From: Rheinheimera riviphila
GTDB taxonomy: Bacteria > Pseudomonadota > Gammaproteobacteria > Enterobacterales > Alteromonadaceae
NCBI RefSeq assembly: GCF_004005945.1
Contig: NZ_SACS01000003.1
Location: 204,790-268,789, forward strand
DNA length: 64,000 bases
Direction: 5' to 3'
Shown here: piece by piece, positions 22,071-30,709 of the stretch
How positions within the stretch are numbered: the stretch's first letter is position 1
Layout: every line of letters starts with the position of its first letter
The notes under the pieces: model-generated
The model's database searches: none
The model's input: only the letters and a program-made list of their open reading frames with translations
Told to the model about the DNA's origin: nothing
Translations under genes and position numbers: made by a program

Positions 22071-22104
22071 AGCTTTTCTCACCTTAGTTGCACATATAAT
22101 CGGA

Positions 22105-22124
22105 TACTGATTATTTATACAGTA
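22105..22124. promoter_or_regulatory. LexA (SOS) box upstream of yebG
   Basis: TACTG at 22105-22109 and CAGTA at 22120-22124 are separated by exactly ten A/T-rich bases, which fits the gammaproteobacterial LexA consensus CTG-N10-CAG. It is placed just upstream of the yebG ribosome-binding site. It could also overlap control of the divergent dGTPase gene, whose start lies 149 bases away. Confidence 0.88.
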
Positions 22125-22272
22125 TAGATCTGAAGTTTGTCCAGCCCTGCTGCGGATAAAATTTTCTCATCGCGCAAATCAGCATGACGCCTCGGGATGT
22201 ATCGCCTGTGCCGGTATTTTCGCGTAGGATTAAAGTTATCGCTTACAAAGCAATCTGCAGCAAGGAGCAACA

Positions 22273-23571
22273 ATGTCGAACCCCGCCATGTCAATCTGGC
22301 AACAACGCCGCCAGCAGGAACAAAGCGAACGGCCGCAGGATCACCGCACGCCATGGCAACGCGATAAAGCCCGTATTTTACATAGCGCCGCCTTTCGCCG
22401 GTTGCAGGCGAAAACCCAGATCATGGGTGTAGGCCAGAATGATTTTTACCGTACCCGCCTCACCCACTCACTGGAAGCGGCGCAAATTGGCACCGCGCTG
22501 GTGGCACAGTTGCAACTGAATGCACCGACCACAGAATTAAAAGAACTCCTTCCGGCAGATAGCTTGATGGAAGCTTTATGCCTGGCGCATGATATTGGCC
22601 ACCCACCCTTCGGCCATGGTGGCGAATATGCACTGCATCATTGTATGCAGCAGGCCGGCGGTTTTGAAGGCAACGGCCAGACACTGCGCATCGTCGGCAA
22701 GCTGGAACCTTATACCGCCGAAGGTGGCATGAATTTAAGTCGCCGCACTTTGCTCGGTTTACTCAAATACCCGGTGTTGCAACCAGTTCTGCCCAAAGAC
22801 TCAGTGGCCTCCACTAATCGCAGTAGCAGTAAACCATGCAAAGCGATTTATCGCGAGGATGCCGACTTACTCGACTGGATTTTAGCGCCGTTATCAACCA
22901 ATGATCGCGAACAGTTTCAGGCGGCAGATACATTAGCTGCTGCACCTTTTCTAAAATCCAGATATAAATCACTGGATGCATCGATTATGGAGCTGGCCGA
23001 TGATATCGCTTATGGCGTGCATGATTTGGAAGATGCGGTGGTCACCGGCACGGTACAGCGCGAATTGTGGCTGGAAGAAATCGCTAAACATACCAGCGAC
23101 TGGCAGCAGAGTACGGTAGAATTTTTAACGCAAGTCGGCGAAAAACTATTTAAATCTCAGCATCATATCCGTAAAGATGCCATCGGCGCTCTGGTCAACC
23201 GGTTGATCACCAGTGTGCAGTGGCAGCAAAGTTTGCCGCTGGCGAGCGAGCCCTTGATCCGGTATAACGCGGTGTTGCCGCCGGAAGAGTTGAAAATATT
23301 GCAGCTGCTGAAATCCTTTGTCTATCGGCATGTCATTTTGCACCCGAGCCTGCAACAACTGGAATTTCGCGGCCAAACCATAGTACAAGCGCTGTTTGAA
23401 GCTTTTGCCCAGGAACCACTGCGGTTATTGCCCTTTAATACCCAGCAGCGCTGGCGTGATCTTTCGGCAGTGCAACTTGGCGACCGCGCTATTTGTGATT
23501 ATATTGCCGGCATGACCGACGAATACGCCGAACGGATGTATCAACGTTTATTCGGCCGTGGTTCTTCATAG
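22273..23571 (+). CDS. dgt: dGTPase-family HD-domain triphosphohydrolase
   Basis: A 432-residue enzyme expected to hydrolyse dNTPs, classically dGTP to deoxyguanosine and triphosphate. HD-domain metal ligands are His65 in YRTRLTHSLEAAQIG and the H106-D107 pair in LCLAHDIGHPPFGHGGE. ASIMELADDIAYGVHDLEDAV supplies the later aspartate. It is shorter than E. coli Dgt (505 residues) and matches the subgroup seen in Shewanella and Vibrio, for which some members have been reported to deplete dNTPs during phage infection. ATG at 22273 has AAGGAG five bases upstream. It faces yebG across the LexA box. Confidence 0.93.
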   Translation: MSNPAMSIWQQRRQQEQSERPQDHRTPWQRDKARILHSAAFRRLQAKTQIMGVGQNDFYRTRLTHSLEAAQIGTALVAQLQLNAPTTELKELLPADSLMEALCLAHDIGHPPFGHGGEYALHHCMQQAGGFEGNGQTLRIVGKLEPYTAEGGMNLSRRTLLGLLKYPVLQPVLPKDSVASTNRSSSKPCKAIYREDADLLDWILAPLSTNDREQFQAADTLAAAPFLKSRYKSLDASIMELADDIAYGVHDLEDAVVTGTVQRELWLEEIAKHTSDWQQSTVEFLTQVGEKLFKSQHHIRKDAIGALVNRLITSVQWQQSLPLASEPLIRYNAVLPPEELKILQLLKSFVYRHVILHPSLQQLEFRGQTIVQALFEAFAQEPLRLLPFNTQQRWRDLSAVQLGDRAICDYIAGMTDEYAERMYQRLFGRGSS

Positions 23572-23572
23572 C

Positions 23573-23699
23573 TATACCCTTCATCCTTGAAGATGCGGGG
23601 TTGTTGCCATCGCTCATTCGCCCCAGTCACATAGACAGCTATGCTCCTGGGGTCTCACTCACTCGGCGCCTACCCGCATCTTCAATGATTTTGGGTATA
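23573..23699. repeat. 127-bp nested palindromic intergenic element
   Basis: Terminal inverted repeats TATACCC (23573-23579) and GGGTATA (23693-23699) enclose a second pair, TTGAAGATGCGGG (23587-23599) and CCCGCATCTTCAA (23673-23685). The centre has CCCCAG...CTGGGG with inner ATAG/CTAT. It starts two bases after the dgt stop. The architecture recalls the YPAL-type intergenic palindromes of enterobacteria (recollection, not searched). No open reading frame lies inside it, so any movement would need help in trans. Confidence 0.85.
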
Positions 23700-23733
23700 A
23701 GTACATTGCTTACAGAAGCGTAAGGAAAAGGAT

Positions 23734-24798
23734 TTGCACGCACCTTTAGTTCTCAAAGCCGGGCCTGTTGCCCTGAAACATATCCAGCAACATGGCCTTC
23801 GAAGCGACGATATAGAAGTCTTAGTCGGCGCCAGCGGCGGCCCGAAATGGTTTTGTTTATTTGGTTTGGATCAGTATCTGGCGGCCGAGTTTTTTCAAGG
23901 CCGGCAAAAACCGCTGCAATTATTGGGTAGCTCAGCCGGCGCCTGGCGCTTTGGCTGTTACGCACAGGCCGATCCGGCTGCCGCCTCGCGCCGTTTTTGC
24001 GACGCCTACCGCACTTTATGTTATGCCAAAGATGCAACTATTGCAGAAATCACCGCCACTTCGGCCACCGTGATGGATGCGGTATTTCCAACCCTTGATC
24101 ATTTACAGCAAGTGATTGATAACCCGGTATTCCGGCTGAATTTTATTGTCGCAAGGTCGCGAAAACTCAATAGTGGCAAGGGCAAAGCAGCGCAAATTGG
24201 TGCTTTGACCTTAACGGCGGCCGCCAATTTGGTCAGCCGTAAAACGCTGGGGCTGTTTTATCAACGTTATTTATTTCAGCATCCGTCATCGAGCAATTCA
24301 GCCTTAACTAATGAAGCTGCTTTTGCCGATGTCAAAGACCTGCCAACCCAAAGAGTCAGCCTGACGGTCGATAACTTAAAACCAGCACTATTAGCCTCAG
24401 GCGCTATTCCACTGGTGATAGCACCGGTGCGGCATATTCCGGGCGCCGGTTTTGGTCATTTTGTTGATGGTGGTATTACCGATTATCATTTTGACTGGCC
24501 GTTTAGCGCTAAAGGCCTGGTGCTGTACCCGCATTTTTACCCACATCTCACGCCGGGCTGGTTTGATAAGTCACTGCGCTGGCGCCGGGCTAAAGCAAAA
24601 AACCTACACAATGTGGTGTTGGTCTGCCCAAGCGAGACTTGGGTCAAATCACTCCCTTTTGGCAAGATCCCCGATCGCACTGATTTTTCGACCATGTCGG
24701 ACGAGGCTCGAATGGCCTATTGGCTGGAAGTCACCGAACGGTCGTTTGAGCTGGCAGCGGCGTTGAAATCCGGTAACTACAGGTTGCTGCCGTGGTAA
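23734..24798 (+). CDS. Patatin-like phospholipase
   Basis: A 354-residue lipid acyl hydrolase of the patatin family. The oxyanion segment VGASGGPKW (31-39), the nucleophile elbow GSSAG (65-69, Ser67) and the catalytic FVDGGITDY (Asp245) make the Ser/Asp dyad. There is no signal peptide, so it is probably cytoplasmic or peripheral to the membrane. It starts at a TTG with AAGGA upstream; no in-frame ATG lies near. The gene is single, bounded by the palindromic element upstream and a strong bidirectional terminator downstream. Confidence 0.88.
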   Translation: MHAPLVLKAGPVALKHIQQHGLRSDDIEVLVGASGGPKWFCLFGLDQYLAAEFFQGRQKPLQLLGSSAGAWRFGCYAQADPAAASRRFCDAYRTLCYAKDATIAEITATSATVMDAVFPTLDHLQQVIDNPVFRLNFIVARSRKLNSGKGKAAQIGALTLTAAANLVSRKTLGLFYQRYLFQHPSSSNSALTNEAAFADVKDLPTQRVSLTVDNLKPALLASGAIPLVIAPVRHIPGAGFGHFVDGGITDYHFDWPFSAKGLVLYPHFYPHLTPGWFDKSLRWRRAKAKNLHNVVLVCPSETWVKSLPFGKIPDRTDFSTMSDEARMAYWLEVTERSFELAAALKSGNYRLLPW

Positions 24799-24855
24799 GG
24801 CTGCTGTCAAATGTCATTGTTGTTTCGAAAAAATGTGCTGTAAAGAAACAAGAAA

Positions 24856-24884
24856 ATGAGATCAGAGTATCCCTCTGATCTCAT
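24856..24884. terminator. Bidirectional intrinsic terminator
   Basis: A perfect 12-bp stem, ATGAGATCAGAG (24856-24867) with CTCTGATCTCAT (24873-24884), and a 5-nt loop. It has an A-tract on its left and TTTTT on its right. It serves both the patatin gene (+) and the TonB-dependent receptor gene (-). Confidence 0.95.
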
Positions 24885-24938
24885 TTTTGGCTTGCCACAA
24901 CTGCACTTTAACCAGGTAGTTGCAACTTTAGTTGTGAT

Positions 24939-27269
24939 TTAAAAACCTAAGCTAACGGTGACGCTCGCGCTGCGTCCGGCACCTAACAAATAGGCACCTT
25001 CACTACCGCCACTAATATGCTCTTCGTCGGTCAGGTTATTCAGTACAAAGTTGATATCCAGTGAGTTGACTAACTGCTGACCGGACAGCACTTTGCTATA
25101 TCCCAGATAAGCATTCCACAAGGTATGACTTTCGATCTTATCTTTGTTCCAAACATCCTGGTTTGCGACATAACTATGTTTGGCTGCACCAAAATAATCG
25201 CCCTGATATTTAGCACCAACACCTGCACGGTAGTCATCCTGTTGATAATTCAGCGATAACGACAACATTTGTTTTGGAATACCGGCGATTTCCTGGCCAG
25301 ATTTGTATTCAATCACTTCGACTTTTTTGCCCGCCGGATTGTTTTTAACACCCAGCACATTGTCCGAATAGGTAGAATCATTCAGGGTCAGTGATGCTGC
25401 CAGATTAAACTGCTCAGTGATACGCCAGTCAAAGCTACCTTCGAAACCTGATGAATCTACGCCACCGATATTGTCATAATCAGAGTCGCCAACAGCATCA
25501 TAATTTGGCGTACCATCCGGATTCGTCTGATAGGTCAATAATGCGATTCGGTCGTCAAATTTTACTTTGTACAAAGTTGCGGATAAATCAAATGTGTCCC
25601 CAGCATAACGTAAACCGATATCGAGATTGTCTGCTGTTTCCGGTTCCAGATCAGCAAGTTGACTGGCTTTTTTCTTCTCCAGCACTTTGTCGGAAATCGC
25701 TTTAAAATTCTGCGAATACCCAGAGAACAGTTCTACCCGCTCAGACAGTTGATAGACCAGACCCAGACTTGGCAGCAACTTGGAATCGCTGTCGATTTTG
25801 TCCTGGCCAAGCGTATTCAGTAAATCTTTGCGCTCAACATCGACAAAATACTGTTGCACACCGACAGTGATCTGTAAGTCATCCAGCGTGATTTTATCCT
25901 GCAAATAAAACTTCATCACATTGTTACTATAATCATCATCTAGCTGTACCCAATATGGTTTTTCATCGTAATAATGATAAACCTTGGAATCAGCCACCGC
26001 ATGCCAGTCACGTAACTGGTTCCGATCTTGTTGTTCCAGCCACAAACCACTGCGGATTTGATGGCTATCCAGCTCCCATTGCAAATCGGCCATGGTGCCG
26101 TAACGGGTTTTGTCATAATGGGTGTGACGATAGGACGAGACGCGTTTAGCACCGGTTAAATCTGCTTTTGGATCCAGAATTGGTCGGCCTTGTTGATCTA
26201 CATATTTATATGCGATTGATTTTAAATTGCCTTTTGTCACTCTATTGCCATTAGCGTCTGCAACGTAGTGCTGATAAGGCGGCAACCAGTCGCCACGACC
26301 ACTTTGCAAATGAATATATGGTGTCACTGTCAGTGACAGATTGTCCTGTAACGTAAATTCAGCTTTGACATAACCTAAGGTGTTTTCACGTAATGTAGAC
26401 CAGGCTTCCGCAAAGTTCTGGTCAATGTCCGGATCACCGGTCCAGACATTGGTCAAGCCGTCCCAACGAGGCGTTTTATCGAAATGTGCCAGCGACACCG
26501 GCTGATAGTTATCTTCATCGGTATCATCATAAGATAAACGCGCGGTGATTTTAGTATGTTCCAGTTCGGTAACAGATTTGGCTTCGAAATGCAGACGGTC
26601 GCTGTAGCCATTGCTACCGGTACCAATCCAACGATTGTTGAAAGTATCGGACATACTGGCATAAGCGGTGGTGTTACCAAAAACCTGACCAGAATCAAAG
26701 CGGATGAAATCACGACGGGCATTAAAACTGCCGCGGGTGAAACCATACTGGACGCCGCGCTCAGCCTCCGGATTGGCGCTGATAAAATTAAGGGTACCGC
26801 CCAGCGCATCAAGGGATGCAGAAGCGATGTCGGCAGCGCCCTGACCTACTTCAACCAGCGCGGTGTTCTCTGTGTCCAGATAACGGTTGGCTTTACTGCC
26901 GCCGGCATAAGCTGAACCACCATTTGGGATCCCGTCAATGGTAATACCAAGTTGTTGGTCGGCACGGTCGATGACAAATCCGCGCATGCTGACGATAGTG
27001 GTGTAATCATCTGCGCCAAAAGCATCACCTTGGCTAACGCTCACGCCAGGCAGATTGTTGATTAAATCCATTACATTACCAACTGGCGACTTGGCCAGTT
27101 TGGCGGTTTCATCTGTGACATTGTTAGCATAAGCCACTTTTTTACCAGTGACCGTCATCACTTCAATGGCGGCTTCGGCGGCAGCAACACTTTCTTCGGC
27201 AACAGCCAATTGCGGTTGCATGGCAAGGACCACGGCGAGCGTGATTGGACTTAAGCGAGTAATGAACAC
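24939..27269 (-). CDS. TonB-dependent outer membrane receptor
   Basis: An outer-membrane active transporter with signal peptide (FITRLSPITLAVVLAMQPQLAVA), a TonB-box-like IEVMTVTG, plug domain (NVMDLINNLPGVSVSQGDAFGADDYTTIVSMRGF, ITIDGIPNGG) and a 22-strand barrel ending in aromatic Phe (SVTVSLGF). The frame is open to 27386, but that extension is a charged, non-signal sequence. A GTG at 27269 with GGGAG eight bases upstream puts the signal peptide at the N-terminus and gives 776 residues. The substrate is not evident. A Fur-like site 24 bases upstream points to iron compounds, but catecholate versus other ligands cannot be told. Confidence 0.92.
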   Translation of the reverse strand: MFITRLSPITLAVVLAMQPQLAVAEESVAAAEAAIEVMTVTGKKVAYANNVTDETAKLAKSPVGNVMDLINNLPGVSVSQGDAFGADDYTTIVSMRGFVIDRADQQLGITIDGIPNGGSAYAGGSKANRYLDTENTALVEVGQGAADIASASLDALGGTLNFISANPEAERGVQYGFTRGSFNARRDFIRFDSGQVFGNTTAYASMSDTFNNRWIGTGSNGYSDRLHFEAKSVTELEHTKITARLSYDDTDEDNYQPVSLAHFDKTPRWDGLTNVWTGDPDIDQNFAEAWSTLRENTLGYVKAEFTLQDNLSLTVTPYIHLQSGRGDWLPPYQHYVADANGNRVTKGNLKSIAYKYVDQQGRPILDPKADLTGAKRVSSYRHTHYDKTRYGTMADLQWELDSHQIRSGLWLEQQDRNQLRDWHAVADSKVYHYYDEKPYWVQLDDDYSNNVMKFYLQDKITLDDLQITVGVQQYFVDVERKDLLNTLGQDKIDSDSKLLPSLGLVYQLSERVELFSGYSQNFKAISDKVLEKKKASQLADLEPETADNLDIGLRYAGDTFDLSATLYKVKFDDRIALLTYQTNPDGTPNYDAVGDSDYDNIGGVDSSGFEGSFDWRITEQFNLAASLTLNDSTYSDNVLGVKNNPAGKKVEVIEYKSGQEIAGIPKQMLSLSLNYQQDDYRAGVGAKYQGDYFGAAKHSYVANQDVWNKDKIESHTLWNAYLGYSKVLSGQQLVNSLDINFVLNNLTDEEHISGGSEGAYLLGAGRSASVTVSLGF

Positions 27270-27292
27270 GAGGAGATCTCCCAAAATTACAG

Positions 27293-27311
27293 CGTTATGA
27301 TGATTTTTATC
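27293..27311. promoter_or_regulatory. Fur-box-like site upstream of the TonB-dependent receptor
   Basis: Matches the 19-bp Fur consensus at about 13 of 19 positions and contains the inverted halves ATGAT and ATCAT. It lies 24 bases before the GTG start. A moderate match, called mostly from its position. Confidence 0.45.
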
Positions 27312-27475
27312 ATGGTCGGAGCAGTTTAATGAGCAGCTCCGACGGCGCCTTATAATCGGGGAAATAGATGACTTTTTTGTGGACAAACCATTACATTTTT
27401 AATAAACCATCAGCAGTTACTTATTTATATTGCAACATTTTTGTCATTATTGCTGGATGAAAAAATGTTAAAAAC

Positions 27476-27505
27476 AACAATGCCAGAGCGAGCTCTGGCA
27501 TTGTT
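27476..27505 (-). terminator. Intrinsic terminator of the RND operon
   Basis: AACAATGCCAGAGC (27476-27489) and GCTCTGGCATTGTT (27492-27505) pair over up to 14 bp. On the minus strand it is followed by GTTTTTAAC, giving a U-rich tail. It lies about 75 bases past the RND stop codon. The rest of the 27270-27580 gap holds the Fur-like site and a REP-like hairpin. Confidence 0.9.
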
Positions 27506-27551
27506 TTATGCATACAACGTTCTGATCATAGCTTTATCGTCACAGCTTCAT

Positions 27552-27584
27552 GGCGGACTAGCCTTCGGCTGAGTCGCGCCCTAC
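27552..27584 (-). repeat. REP-like hairpin with GTAG head at the RND stop codon
   Basis: On the minus strand GTAG (27584-27581) is followed by an imperfect hairpin, GGCGCGACT...AGCC-GAA-GGCT...AGTCCGCC. A GTAG-type tetranucleotide next to an imperfect palindrome is the usual form of REP elements linked to RAYT proteins. The TAG of the head is the stop codon of the pump gene. A single copy is seen in the window. Confidence 0.5.
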
Positions 27585-30500
27585 AGTGTCGTCAACGGTT
27601 TAGTGTGAACTGCCGCACCAAACCGACGGCGCCAGCGGGCTTTGATCCGGCGTTTCATCGATTCCAGACTGTCATAGAAAGTGGGTACCACTAACAAGGT
27701 CAACACGGTCGATGTGATAGTACCGCCAATCACCGCGATGCCCAGTGGCCGGTAGAAACCAGAACCTTCACCAATGCCAACGGCCACTGGCAACATACCG
27801 GCGACCAGTGCAAAAGTGGTCATCAGAATTGGACGTAACCGCTCGCGGCCTGCCGCAATCAACGATTCCTCCAGATTCATGCCTTCTTCTGCTTCTTTTT
27901 TGCGGGCGCAGTCAATCAGCAGAATGGCATTTTTCACCACGATACCCATTAACATCACCACACCAATTAAGCTCATCAGGTTCAGCGTTGAATCAAAAAT
28001 TAACAACGCCAACACCACGCCAATCAACGACAACGGCAGCGACATCATAATCGACACTGGTGCCAGGAAGCTGTGGAACTGTAGTACCAAAATCAAATAC
28101 ATCAGCACCACCGCCAGGCCTAAAGCACCGAAGATACTGCCGAACACTTCGTTTTGGTCACGGCCTTCACCACCCACCACCAAATCGTAACCCGGCGGGA
28201 AGTTAATTTGTTTGGCCAATGTCATCGCATCTTTAAACACTTCGCCAAAACTACGACCTTCGATATTGGCGCTGACCGCCATCATGGTTTCACGATCTAA
28301 ATGTTCAATCAGCGCCGGGCCTTTGCCTAAAGTCACAGTCGCCACTTGCTCCAGCGGTACCATGGCGCCGGTTTTACTGGATAACAGCGGCAGTTGTTCT
28401 AAATCCTGCACTGTGGCACGTTCTTCCGGCCTGATCCGCACAAACACATTGCGTGTCTCACCGGTTGGATCGACCCAGTCGCCAATTTCGGCACCGGCAA
28501 ACGCCAACCGTAAAGCACTCGCGGCATCACTCATCGACAAGCCAAGGCTCGAGGCTAAACCACGGTCAAATTCGACCTGCAATTCTGGTTTTGGATCCTG
28601 CGCTGACAAACCAACATCAACCGCACCCGGTACCTGCTTTAATTTCGCCAGGTAATCCATGACGATGCCTTCCAGCACACGGGTTTCTGGGCCACGGAAC
28701 TGGATTTGCAGTTTTTTACCATCACCACCACCGCCGCCACTTAAATCAGCCGTTACCATAAACTCGGCGCCAATTAAGCTCTTAATTTGCGCCCGCACGT
28801 CAGTTGCAACTTCTTCAGCTGATCGACTACGTTCTTTTTCCGGCACCAACCGCACAAAAATTTGTGCTCTGGTGATGTTGCCGGAGGTGCCGACTGTGGT
28901 TTGGGTGTAACGATGTTCAGGAATTTTTTGTGTTATTTCAGCCACCTGCGCGGCCTTCAACTTGGTATATTCCAGACTGGATTCTGAAGGCGCGCGAATA
29001 TTGACAATAAAACCACCATTGTCGGTTTCCGGCATAAAACCAGAACCACCGTAATTACTTTGCAAGGCGATAGCGCCGAAAAAGCTGCCAAAAGCCAAAA
29101 TCCACATTGATTTACGGTGTTTTAATGCCCAACCAATCAATCGCGAATAACGCTCAGCCTGATGATCAAACCAAATATTAAAACGTTGAAACAACTTGCC
29201 TAAACCACGACGTTGTTTGGTTTTATCATGATCAGGGTCGTGCCAGTACGCCGACATCATCGGGTCAATGGTAAAGGAGATAAACAACGACACCAGTACC
29301 GAGCAGGCGACCGTCAGACCAAAAGGTTTAAACCACTGACCGGTCATACCGTCTAAAAAGGCAATCGGAATAAACACCGCCATAATCGACATCGTCGTTG
29401 CAGTCACCGCCATCCCGATCTCTTTGGTACCATCGCGGGCGGCGGTCATATTGTCTTTACCCATTTCCATATGTCGCACGATGTTTTCACGTACCACAAT
29501 GGCATCATCAATCAACACGCCAATCGCCAATGATAATCCCAGCAACGACATAAAATTCAGCGTAAAACCACAGGCCCAGACCGCAATAAAAGAAGCCAGC
29601 ACTGACGTCGGTAACGCCAATGAGGTGATCAGCGTCGAGCGCCAGGAATTAAGGAAAATAAATACCACGACGATGGTCAGCAAGGCGCCTAAACCCAGCG
29701 CTTCAGTGACGTTACGCATACTGGCCGCGACGTCTTCGCCTTGATCCCGCACCACCACCAGCTCAACGCCTTTTGGCAGATGCGGCGTCAGTTCGTCCAG
29801 TTTGGCTTTAATCTCGTCGGTAACACTGATGGTCGAGGATTCACGCGTTTTGGTGATATCAATACCGAGTGCTTTTTTACCGTTGAAGAACGACAACCGG
29901 CGCTGCTCAGCGCCGCCATCGACGATATCGGCAATCTGTCCCAGACGAATGGCCTGGTCGCCATTTTGCTTCACCACCATTTGTTCAAATTCGCTGACAT
30001 CTTTCAGTCGGCCCTGCAACCGGATACTTTGTTCCTGCAAGCCACTCATCACCCGACCCACAGGTGAAGCAAGGTTTTGCGTGCGCAGCGCACTGGTAAC
30101 ATCGGTTGCCGATACCTTGGCTTCACGCATGGCGTTGCTGTTGAGGAAAATGGTCATTTCCCGCTCTAACTCACCTTCCAGCGTCACTAAAGCAACACCC
30201 GGAATAGCACGCAATTGCCGGCCGATATCAATTTCCGCTAACCGCGATAATTCCAGCGGACTCAGCTCATCTGAAGATAACGCCAGCGACATCACCGGTT
30301 GGGCATTGGGGTCGGCTCTATTGATAAACGGCTCTTTCATTTCCGCCGGCAGTTTGTCACGCACCGTCGAAATACTGTCGCGTAACTCCTGCGCTGCGGC
30401 AGTTAAATCTTTATCAAATTCAAACACCACCACAATAGTGGCGCTGGAGTCACGGGCGTAAGAGCGGATATCCCGAATACCCTGAATGGTCGACATCGAA

Positions 30501-30706
30501 TCTTCAACGCGGTTGAGAATTTCCCGCTCCACCGTTTCTGGTGAAGCACCCGGATAAGGCACATTCACCACCAGCACCGGCGGTTGTACATCCGGGAACT
30601 GGTTGGTTTTTAATTTGGTCAGGGCAAAATAGCCAAATAACATCAGCGCGATGGTGACCACCACCACCACTAACGGGCGTTTAATACTAAAATCGGACAG
30701 GATCAT
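27581..30706 (-). CDS. RND efflux permease (HAE1-like)
   Basis: A 1041-residue inner-membrane proton-driven pump of the AcrB/MexF class. It begins MILSDFSIKRPLVVVVV with TM1, then the long periplasmic porter loop (FPDVQPPVLVVNVPYPGASPETVE). TM2-TM6 carry the GVLIDDAIVVREN motif in TM4, whose aspartates relay protons. A second repeat and LMGIVVKNAILLIDCARKKEAE follow. Substrate cannot be inferred. It is four bases from the adaptor gene. No outer-membrane factor gene is nearby, so it probably uses a TolC-like channel encoded elsewhere. Confidence 0.95.
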   Translation of the reverse strand: MILSDFSIKRPLVVVVVTIALMLFGYFALTKLKTNQFPDVQPPVLVVNVPYPGASPETVEREILNRVEDSMSTIQGIRDIRSYARDSSATIVVVFEFDKDLTAAAQELRDSISTVRDKLPAEMKEPFINRADPNAQPVMSLALSSDELSPLELSRLAEIDIGRQLRAIPGVALVTLEGELEREMTIFLNSNAMREAKVSATDVTSALRTQNLASPVGRVMSGLQEQSIRLQGRLKDVSEFEQMVVKQNGDQAIRLGQIADIVDGGAEQRRLSFFNGKKALGIDITKTRESSTISVTDEIKAKLDELTPHLPKGVELVVVRDQGEDVAASMRNVTEALGLGALLTIVVVFIFLNSWRSTLITSLALPTSVLASFIAVWACGFTLNFMSLLGLSLAIGVLIDDAIVVRENIVRHMEMGKDNMTAARDGTKEIGMAVTATTMSIMAVFIPIAFLDGMTGQWFKPFGLTVACSVLVSLFISFTIDPMMSAYWHDPDHDKTKQRRGLGKLFQRFNIWFDHQAERYSRLIGWALKHRKSMWILAFGSFFGAIALQSNYGGSGFMPETDNGGFIVNIRAPSESSLEYTKLKAAQVAEITQKIPEHRYTQTTVGTSGNITRAQIFVRLVPEKERSRSAEEVATDVRAQIKSLIGAEFMVTADLSGGGGGDGKKLQIQFRGPETRVLEGIVMDYLAKLKQVPGAVDVGLSAQDPKPELQVEFDRGLASSLGLSMSDAASALRLAFAGAEIGDWVDPTGETRNVFVRIRPEERATVQDLEQLPLLSSKTGAMVPLEQVATVTLGKGPALIEHLDRETMMAVSANIEGRSFGEVFKDAMTLAKQINFPPGYDLVVGGEGRDQNEVFGSIFGALGLAVVLMYLILVLQFHSFLAPVSIMMSLPLSLIGVVLALLIFDSTLNLMSLIGVVMLMGIVVKNAILLIDCARKKEAEEGMNLEESLIAAGRERLRPILMTTFALVAGMLPVAVGIGEGSGFYRPLGIAVIGGTITSTVLTLLVVPTFYDSLESMKRRIKARWRRRFGAAVHTKPLTTL

Positions 30707-30709
30707 GGC

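Noticed and set aside
28212-30461. Several long plus-strand open frames opposite the RND pump gene
   Set aside because: They are antisense shadows of a GC-rich coding region. The pump on the minus strand has full family motifs.
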